From Verrucomicrobiota bacterium (GTDB taxonomy: Bacteria; Verrucomicrobiota; Verrucomicrobiia; Limisphaerales; JACRJZ01), in the NCBI GenBank assembly GCA_016219875.1, contig JACRJZ010000129.1, positions 45,377 to 109,376 of the forward strand: a stretch of DNA of 64,000 bases, read 5' to 3'. Made by a program: the position numbers and the translations under genes. The notes beneath the pieces were generated by a model, which was given only the letters and a program-made list of their open reading frames with translations, made no database searches and was not told the DNA's origin. Each line of letters opens with the position of its first letter. Within the stretch, counting starts at the first letter, position 1. Shown in pieces: positions 16,212 to 24,646 of the stretch.

Positions 16212-17063
16212 ATGAGTTCCGTTTCGCCGAGTGCCGCGTCTTCGTTTATGGGCCTGGTCGAGTTCAGTCCCGGCTTCGCGCCGCGATGGGGGATTTCCCA
16301 TGTCCTGTTCGACTTTGACGGCACGCTCTCGCTCATTCGGCAGGGCTGGCCGGACGTGATGGTGCCGATGTTCGCGGAGATGCTGCCGCGGCGCGACGGC
16401 GAAACCGAGGAGCAGGTTCGCCAGTTGATGCTGGACGACATCATGCGCCTGAACGGCAAGCAGACCATCTACCAGATGATCCAACTGGCCGAGCGCATCC
16501 AGGAACGCGGCGGCCAGCCCAAGGAGCCGCTGTGGTACAAGCACGAGTATCTGCGCCGGCTCGACGAACGCATTCGCTCGCGCACCGAGGGCCTGCGGCG
16601 CGGCGCCGTCCAGCCGGATGATTTGCTCGTGTTTGGCGCGCGGCCGTTGTTGGAAGAACTGACGCGGCGCGGCCTGCCGCTCTACCTCGCCAGCGGCACA
16701 GACGAGGCATACGTGAAAGAGGAGGCGCGCCTGCTGGACCTCGAGCGCTACTTTGGCCGCCACATCTACGGCGCGCTGGATGACTACAAGCAATTCTCCA
16801 AGAAGATCGTCATCGAACGCATCCTCCGGCAGAACCAAATTCCCGGCGCAAACCTGCTTTCATTCGGCGACGGTTACGTGGAAATCCAGAACACGAAGGA
16901 AGTCGGCGGCCTGGCCGTGGCCGTGGCCAGCGACGAAGCGCACAATGGCTCCGGCCGGATGGACGAATGGAAGCGGCAACGTTTGCTGGGCGTGGGCGCG
17001 GACGTGGTGATCCCGGATTTCCGCGACACGGTAGTGTTGTTGGATGTGGTGTTGGCGAAATGA
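16212..17063 (+). CDS. HAD-superfamily hydrolase (phosphatase/phosphoglycolate-phosphatase-like)
   Basis: 283-residue cytoplasmic enzyme. HAD motif I is VLFDFDGTLS (nucleophile Asp and acid Asp), motif II is YLASGT, a Lys lies in the KKIVIERIL segment, and motif IV is LSFGDGYVEI. A helical cap lies between motifs I and II. It ends with VVIPDFRDTVVLL, usual for phosphatases of this superfamily. Its stop overlaps the start of the next gene (ATGA at 17060), and that gene overlaps a PfkB kinase in the same way, so the three are almost certainly one translationally coupled operon. A sugar-phosphate or phosphorylated small-molecule substrate is likely, but the identity is not visible. Confidence 0.82.
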   Translation: MSSVSPSAASSFMGLVEFSPGFAPRWGISHVLFDFDGTLSLIRQGWPDVMVPMFAEMLPRRDGETEEQVRQLMLDDIMRLNGKQTIYQMIQLAERIQERGGQPKEPLWYKHEYLRRLDERIRSRTEGLRRGAVQPDDLLVFGARPLLEELTRRGLPLYLASGTDEAYVKEEARLLDLERYFGRHIYGALDDYKQFSKKIVIERILRQNQIPGANLLSFGDGYVEIQNTKEVGGLAVAVASDEAHNGSGRMDEWKRQRLLGVGADVVIPDFRDTVVLLDVVLAK

Positions 17064-18259
17064 AGACACCTCCAAAACCCTGTAGCAGCCGACGTAAGGA
17101 GGCTCAAACTTCCATGAAATCAGAGCCTCCTAACGTCGGCTGCTACGCTTCCAAGCAAAGCCCTCTCGACTTGCGCAAGCTGAAGGTCCGGCCCCTTGCG
17201 GAACGGCGCAGCCTGACGGCGGTGGAAGATGTGCTGGTGGACCCCGACTCCGCTGTCCCGTTCTGCCCTGCCCCGGTCGCGGCGCTCATCCGGCAATGCG
17301 CGGAAGCCATCCGCGCCGCGCAACAGCGGGGTGCGGGCGTGATTCTGATGTACGGAGCCCATCTCTTGCGCAACGGCGCCGCCCCGATCTTGGAGCGGAT
17401 GATGCGCGACGGCTGGATCACGCACCTGGCCACGAACGGCGCGGGCAGCATCCACGATTGGGAATACGCCTGGCTGGGCCGCTCCACCGAGAGCGTGAAG
17501 GAGAACGTCGCGACCGGCACCTTCGGCGCGTGGGACGAGACGGGCCGCAATATCCAACTCGCGCTCATGGTCGGCGCTTTGAACGGCGAAGGTTACGGAC
17601 GCGCGCTGGGACGGTTCATCATGGAGGACGGCGTGATGCTGCCTAAGCCGGAGGAACTGGCATCAATGTTGAAATCGGAACCGGCGCATCCGCTTTCAGC
17701 AGCGCGGGCGGAATTGCTGCACGCGATACAGGCGCACGGTCTGCGTGGCGGGAGACACGAAGTCCAGCATCGCTGGAAACACGCCTCCATCTGCGGCGCG
17801 GCGTTCCGCCACAACGTGCCGCTCACCGTGCATCCCGGCATCGGCTACGACATCATCACGTGCCACCCGATGTTCAACGGCGCAGTCGTGGGCCGCGCGG
17901 CGGAGTTGGACTTCCGTTTGCTCTGCGGCTCGGTGGAGCGACTCGATGGCGGCGTGGTGCTCTCGGTCGGTTCCGCGATCATGGCGCCGCAAGTGTTCGA
18001 GAAAAGTTTAAGCTGCGTGAACAACCTGCGACTCCAGGCCGGGCGCACCATCGTTCAAGGCCACTCGATCTTCGTCGTGGACTTGCAGGACGGCGGCAAC
18101 TGGGACTGGTCGAAAGGCGAGCCGCCCAAGACGAACCCGGCGTACTACCTGCGGTTCTGCAAGAGCTTCTCGCGAATGGGCGGCGAAATGCGATACGCGC
18201 AGTGCGACAACGTGGCTTTCGTCCACAACCTCTCCCGCCACTTGGAAAAGAAGGCATGA
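17060..18259 (+). CDS. Deoxyhypusine-synthase-like protein
   Basis: 399 residues from the ATG overlapping the HAD stop. The core resembles the DHS fold: GVILMYGAHLLRNG, WITHLATNGAGSIHDWEYA, ESVKENVATGTFGAWDETG and HPGIGYDIITCHPMFNGAV. The NGAGSIHD block is typical of the NAD-binding region of deoxyhypusine/homospermidine synthase relatives. I do not see the C-terminal catalytic-Lys motif of true DHS, so the reaction may differ. The N-terminus carries a palindromic insert (family C, 17082-17147), and ATG 17114 inside it is an alternative start. It is coupled to a HAD phosphatase and a PfkB kinase. Confidence 0.6.
   Translation: MKTPPKPCSSRRKEAQTSMKSEPPNVGCYASKQSPLDLRKLKVRPLAERRSLTAVEDVLVDPDSAVPFCPAPVAALIRQCAEAIRAAQQRGAGVILMYGAHLLRNGAAPILERMMRDGWITHLATNGAGSIHDWEYAWLGRSTESVKENVATGTFGAWDETGRNIQLALMVGALNGEGYGRALGRFIMEDGVMLPKPEELASMLKSEPAHPLSAARAELLHAIQAHGLRGGRHEVQHRWKHASICGAAFRHNVPLTVHPGIGYDIITCHPMFNGAVVGRAAELDFRLLCGSVERLDGGVVLSVGSAIMAPQVFEKSLSCVNNLRLQAGRTIVQGHSIFVVDLQDGGNWDWSKGEPPKTNPAYYLRFCKSFSRMGGEMRYAQCDNVAFVHNLSRHLEKKA
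17082..17147. repeat. Palindromic family C copy 1 at the start of the DHS-like gene
   Basis: GTAGCAGCCGACGTAAGGAG followed by GCTC, mirrored by GAGCCTCC and AACGTCGGCTGCTAC. It begins 22 bases into the coding frame. The left arm contains TAAGGAGG at 17095-17102, eleven bases before an in-frame ATG (17114), so the element may itself supply a ribosome-binding site. Confidence 0.88.
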
Positions 18260-19314
18260 ACGCAACTCGTTTCCAAGCGATCACCGCGAGGTATCCGCAC
18301 CTCCGCATCGCGCTGGTCGGCGACGTATGCTTGGACCGCTACCTCGAGATCGATCCGGCGAAACAGGAGATTTCCATCGAGACGGGCCTGCCGGTCCACA
18401 ACGTCGTTCGCGTCCGCAGTCAACCGGGCGCGGCGGGCACGATCCTCAACAACCTGGTCGCCCTCGGCATCGGCACAATTTATCCGGTGAGCTTTTGCGG
18501 CGAGGACGGCGAGGGCTTTGAACTGCGTCGCGCGCTCGAAATGAAAGCCGGCGTGCGGCTGGATTACTTTCTGCAAGCCGCCGACCGTCGCACGTTCACT
18601 TACTGCAAGCCACTGGTCATGGAGCCAGGCCGTCCGCCGCGGGAATTGAGCCGCCTCGACAGCAAGAACTGGACACCCACGCCGGCCGCGCTCCAGGACC
18701 GACTCATCGCCATTGTCCGCGCGCTGACGGGCCGGGTCGATGCGATCATCCTCATGGACCAGGTGGACACGCCGGAAACGGGCGTCGTGACTGCCCGGCT
18801 GCTCGACGCGGTTCGGGACTTGGCGCACGCGCGGCCAAGTCTGTTCATCATCGCCGACAGCCGGCGTTCGCTCAGGGGTTTTCCGCCGGTCTGTTTCAAG
18901 ATGAACGCCGCCGAGCTGGCCGCGTTCACCGGGACGCCTCACGTGCTGACATTGGAGGAAATCCAGTTCCACGCCGCGCAATTGGCGCGGACGAACGGGC
19001 GCCCGGTGTTTGTCTCTCTGGCGGAGCGCGGCCTGCTGGGCGCATCGCCCGACGGGGCAGTCGAGCACCAGCCAGCGCTGCCGGTGCGCGGAGAAATCGA
19101 CATCGTGGGCGCGGGCGACGCGGTGACCGCCAATCTGACGGCGGCGATGGCGGCGGGCGCGACGTTGGGCGAGGCGCTGACGCTGGCCAACGCCGCGGCG
19201 TCGGTTGTGATTCATCAACTCGGTACCACGGGCACGGCCAGCGTGCGGCAGATCGCAGAGTTGATGGGCGGGTTGGAAGCGCGGCCCCACGTTGGTCCGC
19301 GCACCGCTTCGTAA
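18256..19314 (+). CDS. PfkB-family carbohydrate kinase (HldE kinase-domain-like)
   Basis: 352 residues. The start at 18256 overlaps the upstream stop by ATGA. The N-terminal segment IALVGDVCLDRYLEID and the GAAGTILNNLVALG stretch match ribokinase/PfkB sugar-binding regions. The C-terminal signature is IDIVGAGDAVTANL, containing the GAGD catalytic Asp. NAAELAAFTG and RPVFVSLAERGLLG complete the fold. The length is close to the kinase half of the heptose enzyme HldE, with no nucleotidyltransferase half. It probably phosphorylates a sugar or sugar phosphate in the same pathway as the HAD hydrolase and the DHS-like protein. Confidence 0.82.
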   Translation: MNATRFQAITARYPHLRIALVGDVCLDRYLEIDPAKQEISIETGLPVHNVVRVRSQPGAAGTILNNLVALGIGTIYPVSFCGEDGEGFELRRALEMKAGVRLDYFLQAADRRTFTYCKPLVMEPGRPPRELSRLDSKNWTPTPAALQDRLIAIVRALTGRVDAIILMDQVDTPETGVVTARLLDAVRDLAHARPSLFIIADSRRSLRGFPPVCFKMNAAELAAFTGTPHVLTLEEIQFHAAQLARTNGRPVFVSLAERGLLGASPDGAVEHQPALPVRGEIDIVGAGDAVTANLTAAMAAGATLGEALTLANAAASVVIHQLGTTGTASVRQIAELMGGLEARPHVGPRTAS

Positions 19315-19389
19315 ATGGCGGCCGGCGGCTGGAGAAATCCAGCGAGCGGAAGCGCTCCACCTGAGCGGGCCGGTGCGGCCCTCACTTCA

Positions 19390-20949
19390 TCACTTCTTCA
19401 TCAAGACGAACTCGATGCTGTCCACCAGCGCCTGGAGGCTGGCGGTGATGATGTTCTCGCTCACGCCCACGGTGCCCCAGTCGCGCCTGCCGTCGGTGGA
19501 CGTGATCAGCACGCGGGTCTTGGCCGCGGTGCCGGCCACCCCATCAAGGATGCGCACCTTGTAGTCGGTGAGTTGGACGTTCTTGAGCGCGGGGAAGAAC
19601 CCGCTCAGGGCCGCCCGGAGCGCGCCGTCGAGGGCGTTCACCGGACCGTCACCTTCCGCCACCGTGTGCGCCGTCCGGTCGCCCACGCGGACTTTCACGG
19701 TGGCCTCGCAGATCGAAGAGCCGCCGTGGCTGCGGATGGAAACGTGGTAGCCGTCCACGGTGAACGGCAGTTCGCGATGCGCGAGCGATTTTTGAATGAG
19801 CAAGGCCAGCGAGCCTTCTGCCGCTTCGTATTCGAAGCCGAGGCTCTCTTTGCGCTTCACTTCCGCCGTGATGGCGCGCGTTTCGGGGGCGTCCGGCTCC
19901 AGTTTGAAGCCGAGTTCCGTCGCCTTCATCAGGATGTTCGTGCGACCGGACATGTCGCTGACCAGGACGCGGCGGTGGTTGCCGACGGCGGTGGGATCAA
20001 TGTGTTCGTAGCTGCGCGAGACGCGATCAATGGCGTGGACGTGCATGCCGCCCTTGTGGGCGAAGGCGGTTTCGCCCACCCACGGCTGACGCGGATCATG
20101 CCGGACGTTGGCAATTTCATCCACGAACTCGGACAACTCCTTCAATTTCGGCAGCGACTTCTTAGGCACGCCGGTGAGGCCCATCTTGAAATCAACGATG
20201 GGAATCACGCTCGTGAGGCTGCAATTGCCCGTGCGCTCACCGTAGCCGTTGATCGTGCCCTGGATGTGGGTGGCGCCGGCTTCGATGGCGGCGATGCCGT
20301 TGGCCACGCCCAGGCCGCAGTCGTTGTGCGTGTGGATGCCGATGCGCGCGTTCAGCTTGCCCTTGGCGACAGCCACGATGCGGGCAATCTCGGAGGGCAG
20401 GCAGCCGCCGTTGGTGTCGCAGAGCACAACGCAGTCGGCGCCGGCTTTTTCCGCGGCCTGCCAGGTGGCGAGCGCGTAATCTGGATCGTCCTTAAAGCCG
20501 TCGAAGGCGTGTTCCGCATCGTAGATCAGGGTCTTGCCGTGGTCCTTGAGGTAGCGAACCGTGTCGCCAATCATGGCGAGGTTTTCGTCCGGTTTGGCAC
20601 GGAGAACTTCGGTGACGTGCAGCATCCAGGTCTTGCCGACGATGGTGACGACGGGCGTCTCGGCCTCGAGAATTTGCCGCATGAGGTCGTCGTGCTCGAC
20701 GGCCATGGCCTTGCGACGGGTCATGCTGAAGGCGGCGATGCGGGCACGCTTCCACTTGCGCTTCGCGGCTTGCTTGAAGAACTCCATGTCCTTGGGGTTC
20801 GAGCCGGGCCAGCCGCCCTCGATGTAATGGACGCCGAAGGTATCGAGCCGCTCCGCGATCCGCAACTTGTCGAGCGCGGAGAAATTGATGCCTTCGCCCT
20901 GACTGCCGTCGCGCAGGGTGGTGTCGTAGATTTCAACTGCCGGTTTCAT
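19390..20949 (-). CDS. cimA: (R)-citramalate synthase
   Basis: 519-residue enzyme condensing acetyl-CoA with pyruvate to citramalate, the first step of the threonine-independent isoleucine route. The start at 20949 (MKPAVEIYDTTLRDGSQGEG) gives the metal-binding DTTLRDGxQ motif at the N-terminus. ARIGIHTHNDCGLGVAN carries the second metal ligands, GTINGYGERTGNCSL follows, and the C-terminal allosteric domain ends with VGVSENIITASLQALVDSIE. The length and the TLRDGSQGEG form fit the CimA clade better than LeuA. It stands alone and is convergent with the PfkB operon. Confidence 0.88.
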   Translation of the reverse strand: MKPAVEIYDTTLRDGSQGEGINFSALDKLRIAERLDTFGVHYIEGGWPGSNPKDMEFFKQAAKRKWKRARIAAFSMTRRKAMAVEHDDLMRQILEAETPVVTIVGKTWMLHVTEVLRAKPDENLAMIGDTVRYLKDHGKTLIYDAEHAFDGFKDDPDYALATWQAAEKAGADCVVLCDTNGGCLPSEIARIVAVAKGKLNARIGIHTHNDCGLGVANGIAAIEAGATHIQGTINGYGERTGNCSLTSVIPIVDFKMGLTGVPKKSLPKLKELSEFVDEIANVRHDPRQPWVGETAFAHKGGMHVHAIDRVSRSYEHIDPTAVGNHRRVLVSDMSGRTNILMKATELGFKLEPDAPETRAITAEVKRKESLGFEYEAAEGSLALLIQKSLAHRELPFTVDGYHVSIRSHGGSSICEATVKVRVGDRTAHTVAEGDGPVNALDGALRAALSGFFPALKNVQLTDYKVRILDGVAGTAAKTRVLITSTDGRRDWGTVGVSENIITASLQALVDSIEFVLMKK

Positions 20950-21458
20950 AAAATGCCGCCGCAGCGGAGCGTGGTATCTACGGCAAAAGCGGTCAGGATG
21001 GAAAGCTTGAAAATCCGGCGGCGACGGCTCCGCCAGGGCATGCTTCAAGAAACATGCGGAGAGGAGCGCGGGCAGCCTGCCCGCGCTCCTTATTGAATAA
21101 GCCCTGACGGCTCCGCTTTCTCGTCTCATCTTCCCGTCAGGCAACAAGGCCGGCCCATCGCGCCGCTCTTCCTTGGCGTCTCGTTGACGCCCACGCAACA
21201 CACTCGGCCCTGTGTGGTTAGGGCTGTTTGGCTCTGTATCAAAGGCGGACTGGAGTTCCACAATCAGGATGAATCTGGCGAGGCTGCGCGGGCCGGCAGG
21301 ACCATGCCACTGCAGGGCCGGGAGCACGGATCGCCTGTGTTCTCAGCCATTCTCTGAGTCTGGTCCTCCCGGCGCGAGCAACTCGCGGAGCCGTTGGCAA
21401 AGCGGCTGCTAGTTCTCACGCGGAACAAATGTGCGTTCACGGAAGTCAGGATCGGAAT
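20950..21458. other. Intergenic region holding palindromic family D copy 1
   Basis: 509 bases between divergent cimA and the pseudopilin genes. The palindrome at 21032-21107 is listed separately. In the remaining ~350 bases I see no gene, RNA or obvious promoter. Confidence 0.5.
21032..21107. repeat. Palindromic family D copy 1
   Basis: Outer arms CAGGGCATGCTTCAAG and TTGAATAAGCCCTG enclose GAGCGCGGGCAGCCTGCCCG followed by CGCTC. The same family with near-identical outer arms is at 26930. Confidence 0.82.
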
Positions 21459-21926
21459 ATGAAAATCACGTGGCATTCACCCAAAGCTGGCTTGGCCCCC
21501 CGCGCGGCTTTCAGCATCATCGAGGTGGTCTTCGCCATGGGCATCTCCTCCATGATGTTCCTGGCGCTCTACGAGGGACTCTCCAGCGGCTTCGCCATCA
21601 TCAAGCTGGCCCGTGAGAACACCCGGGCCACCCAGATCATGATCGAGAAGATGGAGACGATCCGGCTCTACTCTTGGGACCAGATCAACAGCAACGGCTT
21701 CATCCCTTCGAGCTTCGTGGTCGCCTACTACCCGATGGGCGGCAGCAACTGCGGCACGCTCTACACCGGCTCGGTCACGGTGGCCGACGCGAACATTGGG
21801 ACCACCTACAACGACGAGATGCGGAAGGTGAGCGTGCAACTCAAATGGGTCACCGGCAAGCTGCCGCGCAACCGCGGCATCAGCACTTACGTCTCAAGGT
21901 ATGGACTGCAAAACTACATTTATTAG
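21459..21926 (+). CDS. Type II/IV pseudopilin-like protein
   Basis: 155 residues. A prepilin-type leader precedes the class III signal FSIIEVVFAMGISSMMFLAL, with Glu5 of the mature protein present. The residue before the cleavage Phe is Ala (RAAF) rather than the usual Gly. The globular part is short, with RATQIMIEKMETIRLYSW, typical of GspI/GspJ-like minor pseudopilins. The ATG at 21459 was chosen because it gives a normal leader length. It overlaps the next pseudopilin gene by 26 bases; a third pilus-related gene follows. Confidence 0.78.
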   Translation: MKITWHSPKAGLAPRAAFSIIEVVFAMGISSMMFLALYEGLSSGFAIIKLARENTRATQIMIEKMETIRLYSWDQINSNGFIPSSFVVAYYPMGGSNCGTLYTGSVTVADANIGTTYNDEMRKVSVQLKWVTGKLPRNRGISTYVSRYGLQNYIY

Positions 21927-22455
21927 CCGGGGCCGGGGCCGCGCGGGCGGCTTCAGCATCATTGAGAACTGGGTGGCCATCGCCATCTTCGGAATTCTCA
22001 TGGCCGCCGTCATGGGCTTCAGCCTTTACACCGGCAAGAGTTTTGCCGGTCTCAGCAACTACGTGGACCTGGAGCAGCGGAGCCAGTTGGCGCTGGATCG
22101 GATGACCAAGGACATCCGCATGACGCAGTATCTCGCCTCGTTCAACACGAACCAGTTGGTGTTCCAGGACAACGACGGCACGCCCCTGACCTTCACCTAC
22201 AATGCGGGCGACAAGACCCTGGTGCGGTCGAAGGGTGGCACCAACCAGGTGCTGCTGACCGAGTGCGATTTCCTCTCCTTCTCGAACTACCAGCGCAATC
22301 CCATCGCCGGCACCTACGAACAGTTTCCCACCACGCTCTCGGCCACCAACACCAAGCTGGTCAGCGTGACCTGGGTCTGTTCCCGGAAAATCACGGGCAC
22401 CAAAATGAACACCGAGAGCGTCCAGACCGCCAAAATCGTCATCCGCAAACAATAG
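21901..22455 (+). CDS. GspJ/PulJ-like pseudopilin
   Basis: 184 residues, with the prepilin signal GG|FSIIENWVAIAIFGILMAAV including the conserved -1 Gly and Glu5. The following EQRSQLALDRMTKDIRMTQYL helix is characteristic of GspJ/PilW-type minor pseudopilins, in which the stem helix leads to a beta-rich head. It overlaps the upstream gene by 26 bases, and the downstream gene starts 4 bases after its stop, so the trio is one operon. It probably forms part of a pseudopilus tip for secretion or surface assembly. No secretion ATPase or secretin is nearby. Confidence 0.78.
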   Translation: MDCKTTFISRGRGRAGGFSIIENWVAIAIFGILMAAVMGFSLYTGKSFAGLSNYVDLEQRSQLALDRMTKDIRMTQYLASFNTNQLVFQDNDGTPLTFTYNAGDKTLVRSKGGTNQVLLTECDFLSFSNYQRNPIAGTYEQFPTTLSATNTKLVSVTWVCSRKITGTKMNTESVQTAKIVIRKQ

Positions 22456-22459
22456 GTTT

Positions 22460-23854
22460 ATGACACCCCGACTTGCTCCCCGCCGCTTCCTGCGCGGCAA
22501 CACCTACCTCACCATCATCTGGATCGCGATGCTGTCGGGCCTCATCCTGGCGGCCTACCTGACCATGGTCAGCACCCAGAACTCCTTCAGCATGCGCTCG
22601 CAGGCCTGGAACCGTTGCATTGCCGTGTCCGAAGCGGGCATCGAGGAGGCGCTGAGCCACCTCTACAAGAACGGCGTCACCAACGGCAATCTCTACGAGG
22701 ACGGCTGGTGGAACCTCGGCGGCCAATACTACAAACGGCGCTGCATCGACGACTGCCTTTACGAAGTCACCATCTCCCCCGAGGCCAATCCGGTGATCTT
22801 GTCCCGCGGCTACGTTCCGCTCGTGCAGAACTACGCGAAAAACAAAGGCTGGCGCGCCTTCATGGCGGACGCCTTCTTTTGGTGGGGCGCCCGCTCGGAC
22901 AACTACCTCCACCGCACCATCCGCGTGGAAACCACGGCTGACGGCATGTTCGCCAAGGGCTTGGTGGCCAAGCATTGGATTGATCTCAACGGAAACAACA
23001 TTCGCACCGACAGCTTTGACTCGGTGGATCCGTCGTACAGCAGCAACGGCTTGTATTGCTTGTCCAAGGCCAAAGACAACGGCGACATCGCCACCAACTC
23101 CGGCCTGACCAACTCCGCCAACATCGACGTGGGCAACGCCAACATCTACGGCCACGCCTTCACCGGACCCAAAGGGAAAGTCGTCTGGAACAACGGCGCG
23201 GTCGGCAGCAAGGCCTGGCACGACGGCGGCAACAGTGGCATCCAGCCGGGCTGGTTTCGGGACGACATGAACGTCAGTTTCCCGGACGTGCCGGCGCCGT
23301 TCACGAGCGGCTACTTCACGCCGTCCAGCGGCAGCGTGGACGGCACCAACTACGACCTCGTGCTCGGCTCCGGGAAATACCTTTCCTCCAGCAACGTGAA
23401 ATACACCTCCAAGGCCACCATCTTCGTGAATGGCGACGCCATCTGGTGGTGCAAAGCGGGCATCGACATTGGCGGACAGGGAACGATCATCATCGCCCCC
23501 AATGCCCGGCTTCAACTCTGCATCGGAGACACTTCAGGCAGCGGCGTCAGCGCCGCCATCACGGGCAACGGCGTCCAAAACGGCTCGGGCAACGCCACCA
23601 ACTGTTTTGTCTATGGGCTGCGCAGCAATACCAGCATCACCTGGAGCGGCAACTCCGCCTTCACCGGCGCCATTTACGCTCCCCGCGCCGCCGTCAGTAT
23701 GAGTGGTGGCGGCAGCGACACCCTCGACTTCTGTGGCGCCGGGGTTTTCTCCACCATCACCATGAACGGCCACTACAACTTCCACTACGACGAGAACCTC
23801 GGCCGTTTTGGCCCGCGCCGTGGCTACGTGATCGCCTCCTGGAACGAGATGTGA
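22460..23854 (+). CDS. PilX/GspK-like membrane-anchored surface protein
   Basis: 464 residues. An N-terminal hydrophobic helix (YLTIIWIAMLSGLILAAYLT) is followed by AWNRCIAVSEAGIEEALSHL, the helix typical of PilX-type proteins that travel with minor pilins. The canonical G|FxxxE site is not evident. The C-terminal half is repetitive and beta-helical in character (GNGVQNGSGNATNCFVYG, SITWSGNSAFTGAIYAPRAAV), as in pilus-associated proteins of Verrucomicrobia. It is the last gene of the pseudopilin operon and would be the large tip or adhesin component. Confidence 0.72.
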   Translation: MTPRLAPRRFLRGNTYLTIIWIAMLSGLILAAYLTMVSTQNSFSMRSQAWNRCIAVSEAGIEEALSHLYKNGVTNGNLYEDGWWNLGGQYYKRRCIDDCLYEVTISPEANPVILSRGYVPLVQNYAKNKGWRAFMADAFFWWGARSDNYLHRTIRVETTADGMFAKGLVAKHWIDLNGNNIRTDSFDSVDPSYSSNGLYCLSKAKDNGDIATNSGLTNSANIDVGNANIYGHAFTGPKGKVVWNNGAVGSKAWHDGGNSGIQPGWFRDDMNVSFPDVPAPFTSGYFTPSSGSVDGTNYDLVLGSGKYLSSSNVKYTSKATIFVNGDAIWWCKAGIDIGGQGTIIIAPNARLQLCIGDTSGSGVSAAITGNGVQNGSGNATNCFVYGLRSNTSITWSGNSAFTGAIYAPRAAVSMSGGGSDTLDFCGAGVFSTITMNGHYNFHYDENLGRFGPRRGYVIASWNEM

Positions 23855-23870
23855 GAGCGCGTCCCTGCCG

Positions 23871-23955
23871 TAGGACAGGCGTCGCGCCTGTTTCCATTTT
23901 CGAGAGTTTCCCTCACCGTTCGGTAATATCAGAAACAGGCGCGACGCCTGTTCCA
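23871..23955. repeat. Palindromic family A copy 3
   Basis: TAGGACAGGCGTCGCGCCTG is mirrored by CAGGCGCGACGCCTGTTCCA. It lies between two convergent genes, the pilus operon and the response regulator. Confidence 0.88.
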
Positions 23956-23977
23956 CGCTGACGCGCCAATTCGGGCG

Positions 23978-24646
23978 TTACGCGCCCGTGCCCGGCGTCT
24001 GGCTCAGGAAAAACGCCGCCGCCTGCGTGCGCCGGTTCATCTCCAACTTGTCGAGGGCGTTGCTGAGGTAGTTCTTTACCGTCTTCTCGCTCAAGCCCAT
24101 CTCGGTTCCGATTTCCCGGTTGGTCTTGCCCTCCGCCACGCGGGCGATGACCCGAAGCTCCTGCGGCGAGAGCAAGTCGAGTTTGCTTCGCGCCGCCGTC
24201 GCTTCCTGGCCGCGGGCCCGGTCCAGGACTTTGCGCGTGACGGCGGGATCGAGGATGGACTTGCCGGCGAAAACGTCCTCGATGGCGCCCACCAACGCGT
24301 CGCAGTTGATCTCCTTGAGCAGGTAGCCATCGGCGCCGGCGGCGATGGCTTCGAAGACCAGCCGGTCATCCGCGAAGGAAGTCAGCATCAGCGCCTTGGT
24401 TTCGACGCCCAGTTTCTGGATTTCCCGGCAGACTTCGATGCCGGTGCCGTCCGGCAGCCGGATGTCCAGCAGGACCACGTCCGGATGGAGCCGTCGAATC
24501 TCGGCGACCGCGCCGGCAGCCGTGCCGGCTTCGCCCACGATCTCAAACCGCTCGAAGCCGCTCAGCAGAGTACGCAGCCCGAGCCGGGTCACGTGATGGT
24601 CATCCACCAACAACAACTTGATCGTGCTGCTCTTCACTTCACTCAT
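23978..24646 (-). CDS. NarL/FixJ-family response regulator
   Basis: 222 residues. The receiver domain has the acidic pair (LLLVDDHH), phospho-acceptor Asp61 (VVLLDIRLPDG), Thr/Ser (MLTSF) and Lys (YLLKE). The LuxR-type helix-turn-helix covers LSPQELRVIARVAEGKTNRE followed by GTEMGLSEKTVKNYLSNALD. The start codon overlaps the stop of the upstream kinase by 4 bases (ATGA), so the two are translationally coupled and form a two-component system. Target genes are not evident; the nearest cluster is the convergent pilus operon. Confidence 0.92.
   Translation of the reverse strand: MSEVKSSTIKLLLVDDHHVTRLGLRTLLSGFERFEIVGEAGTAAGAVAEIRRLHPDVVLLDIRLPDGTGIEVCREIQKLGVETKALMLTSFADDRLVFEAIAAGADGYLLKEINCDALVGAIEDVFAGKSILDPAVTRKVLDRARGQEATAARSKLDLLSPQELRVIARVAEGKTNREIGTEMGLSEKTVKNYLSNALDKLEMNRRTQAAAFFLSQTPGTGA

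Noticed and set aside
19315..21096. 593-residue plus-strand frame opposite cimA
   Set aside because: It is the antisense of cimA, composed mostly of Arg, Ala, Gly and Asp, with no recognisable motif. GC-rich codon bias makes long shadow frames.
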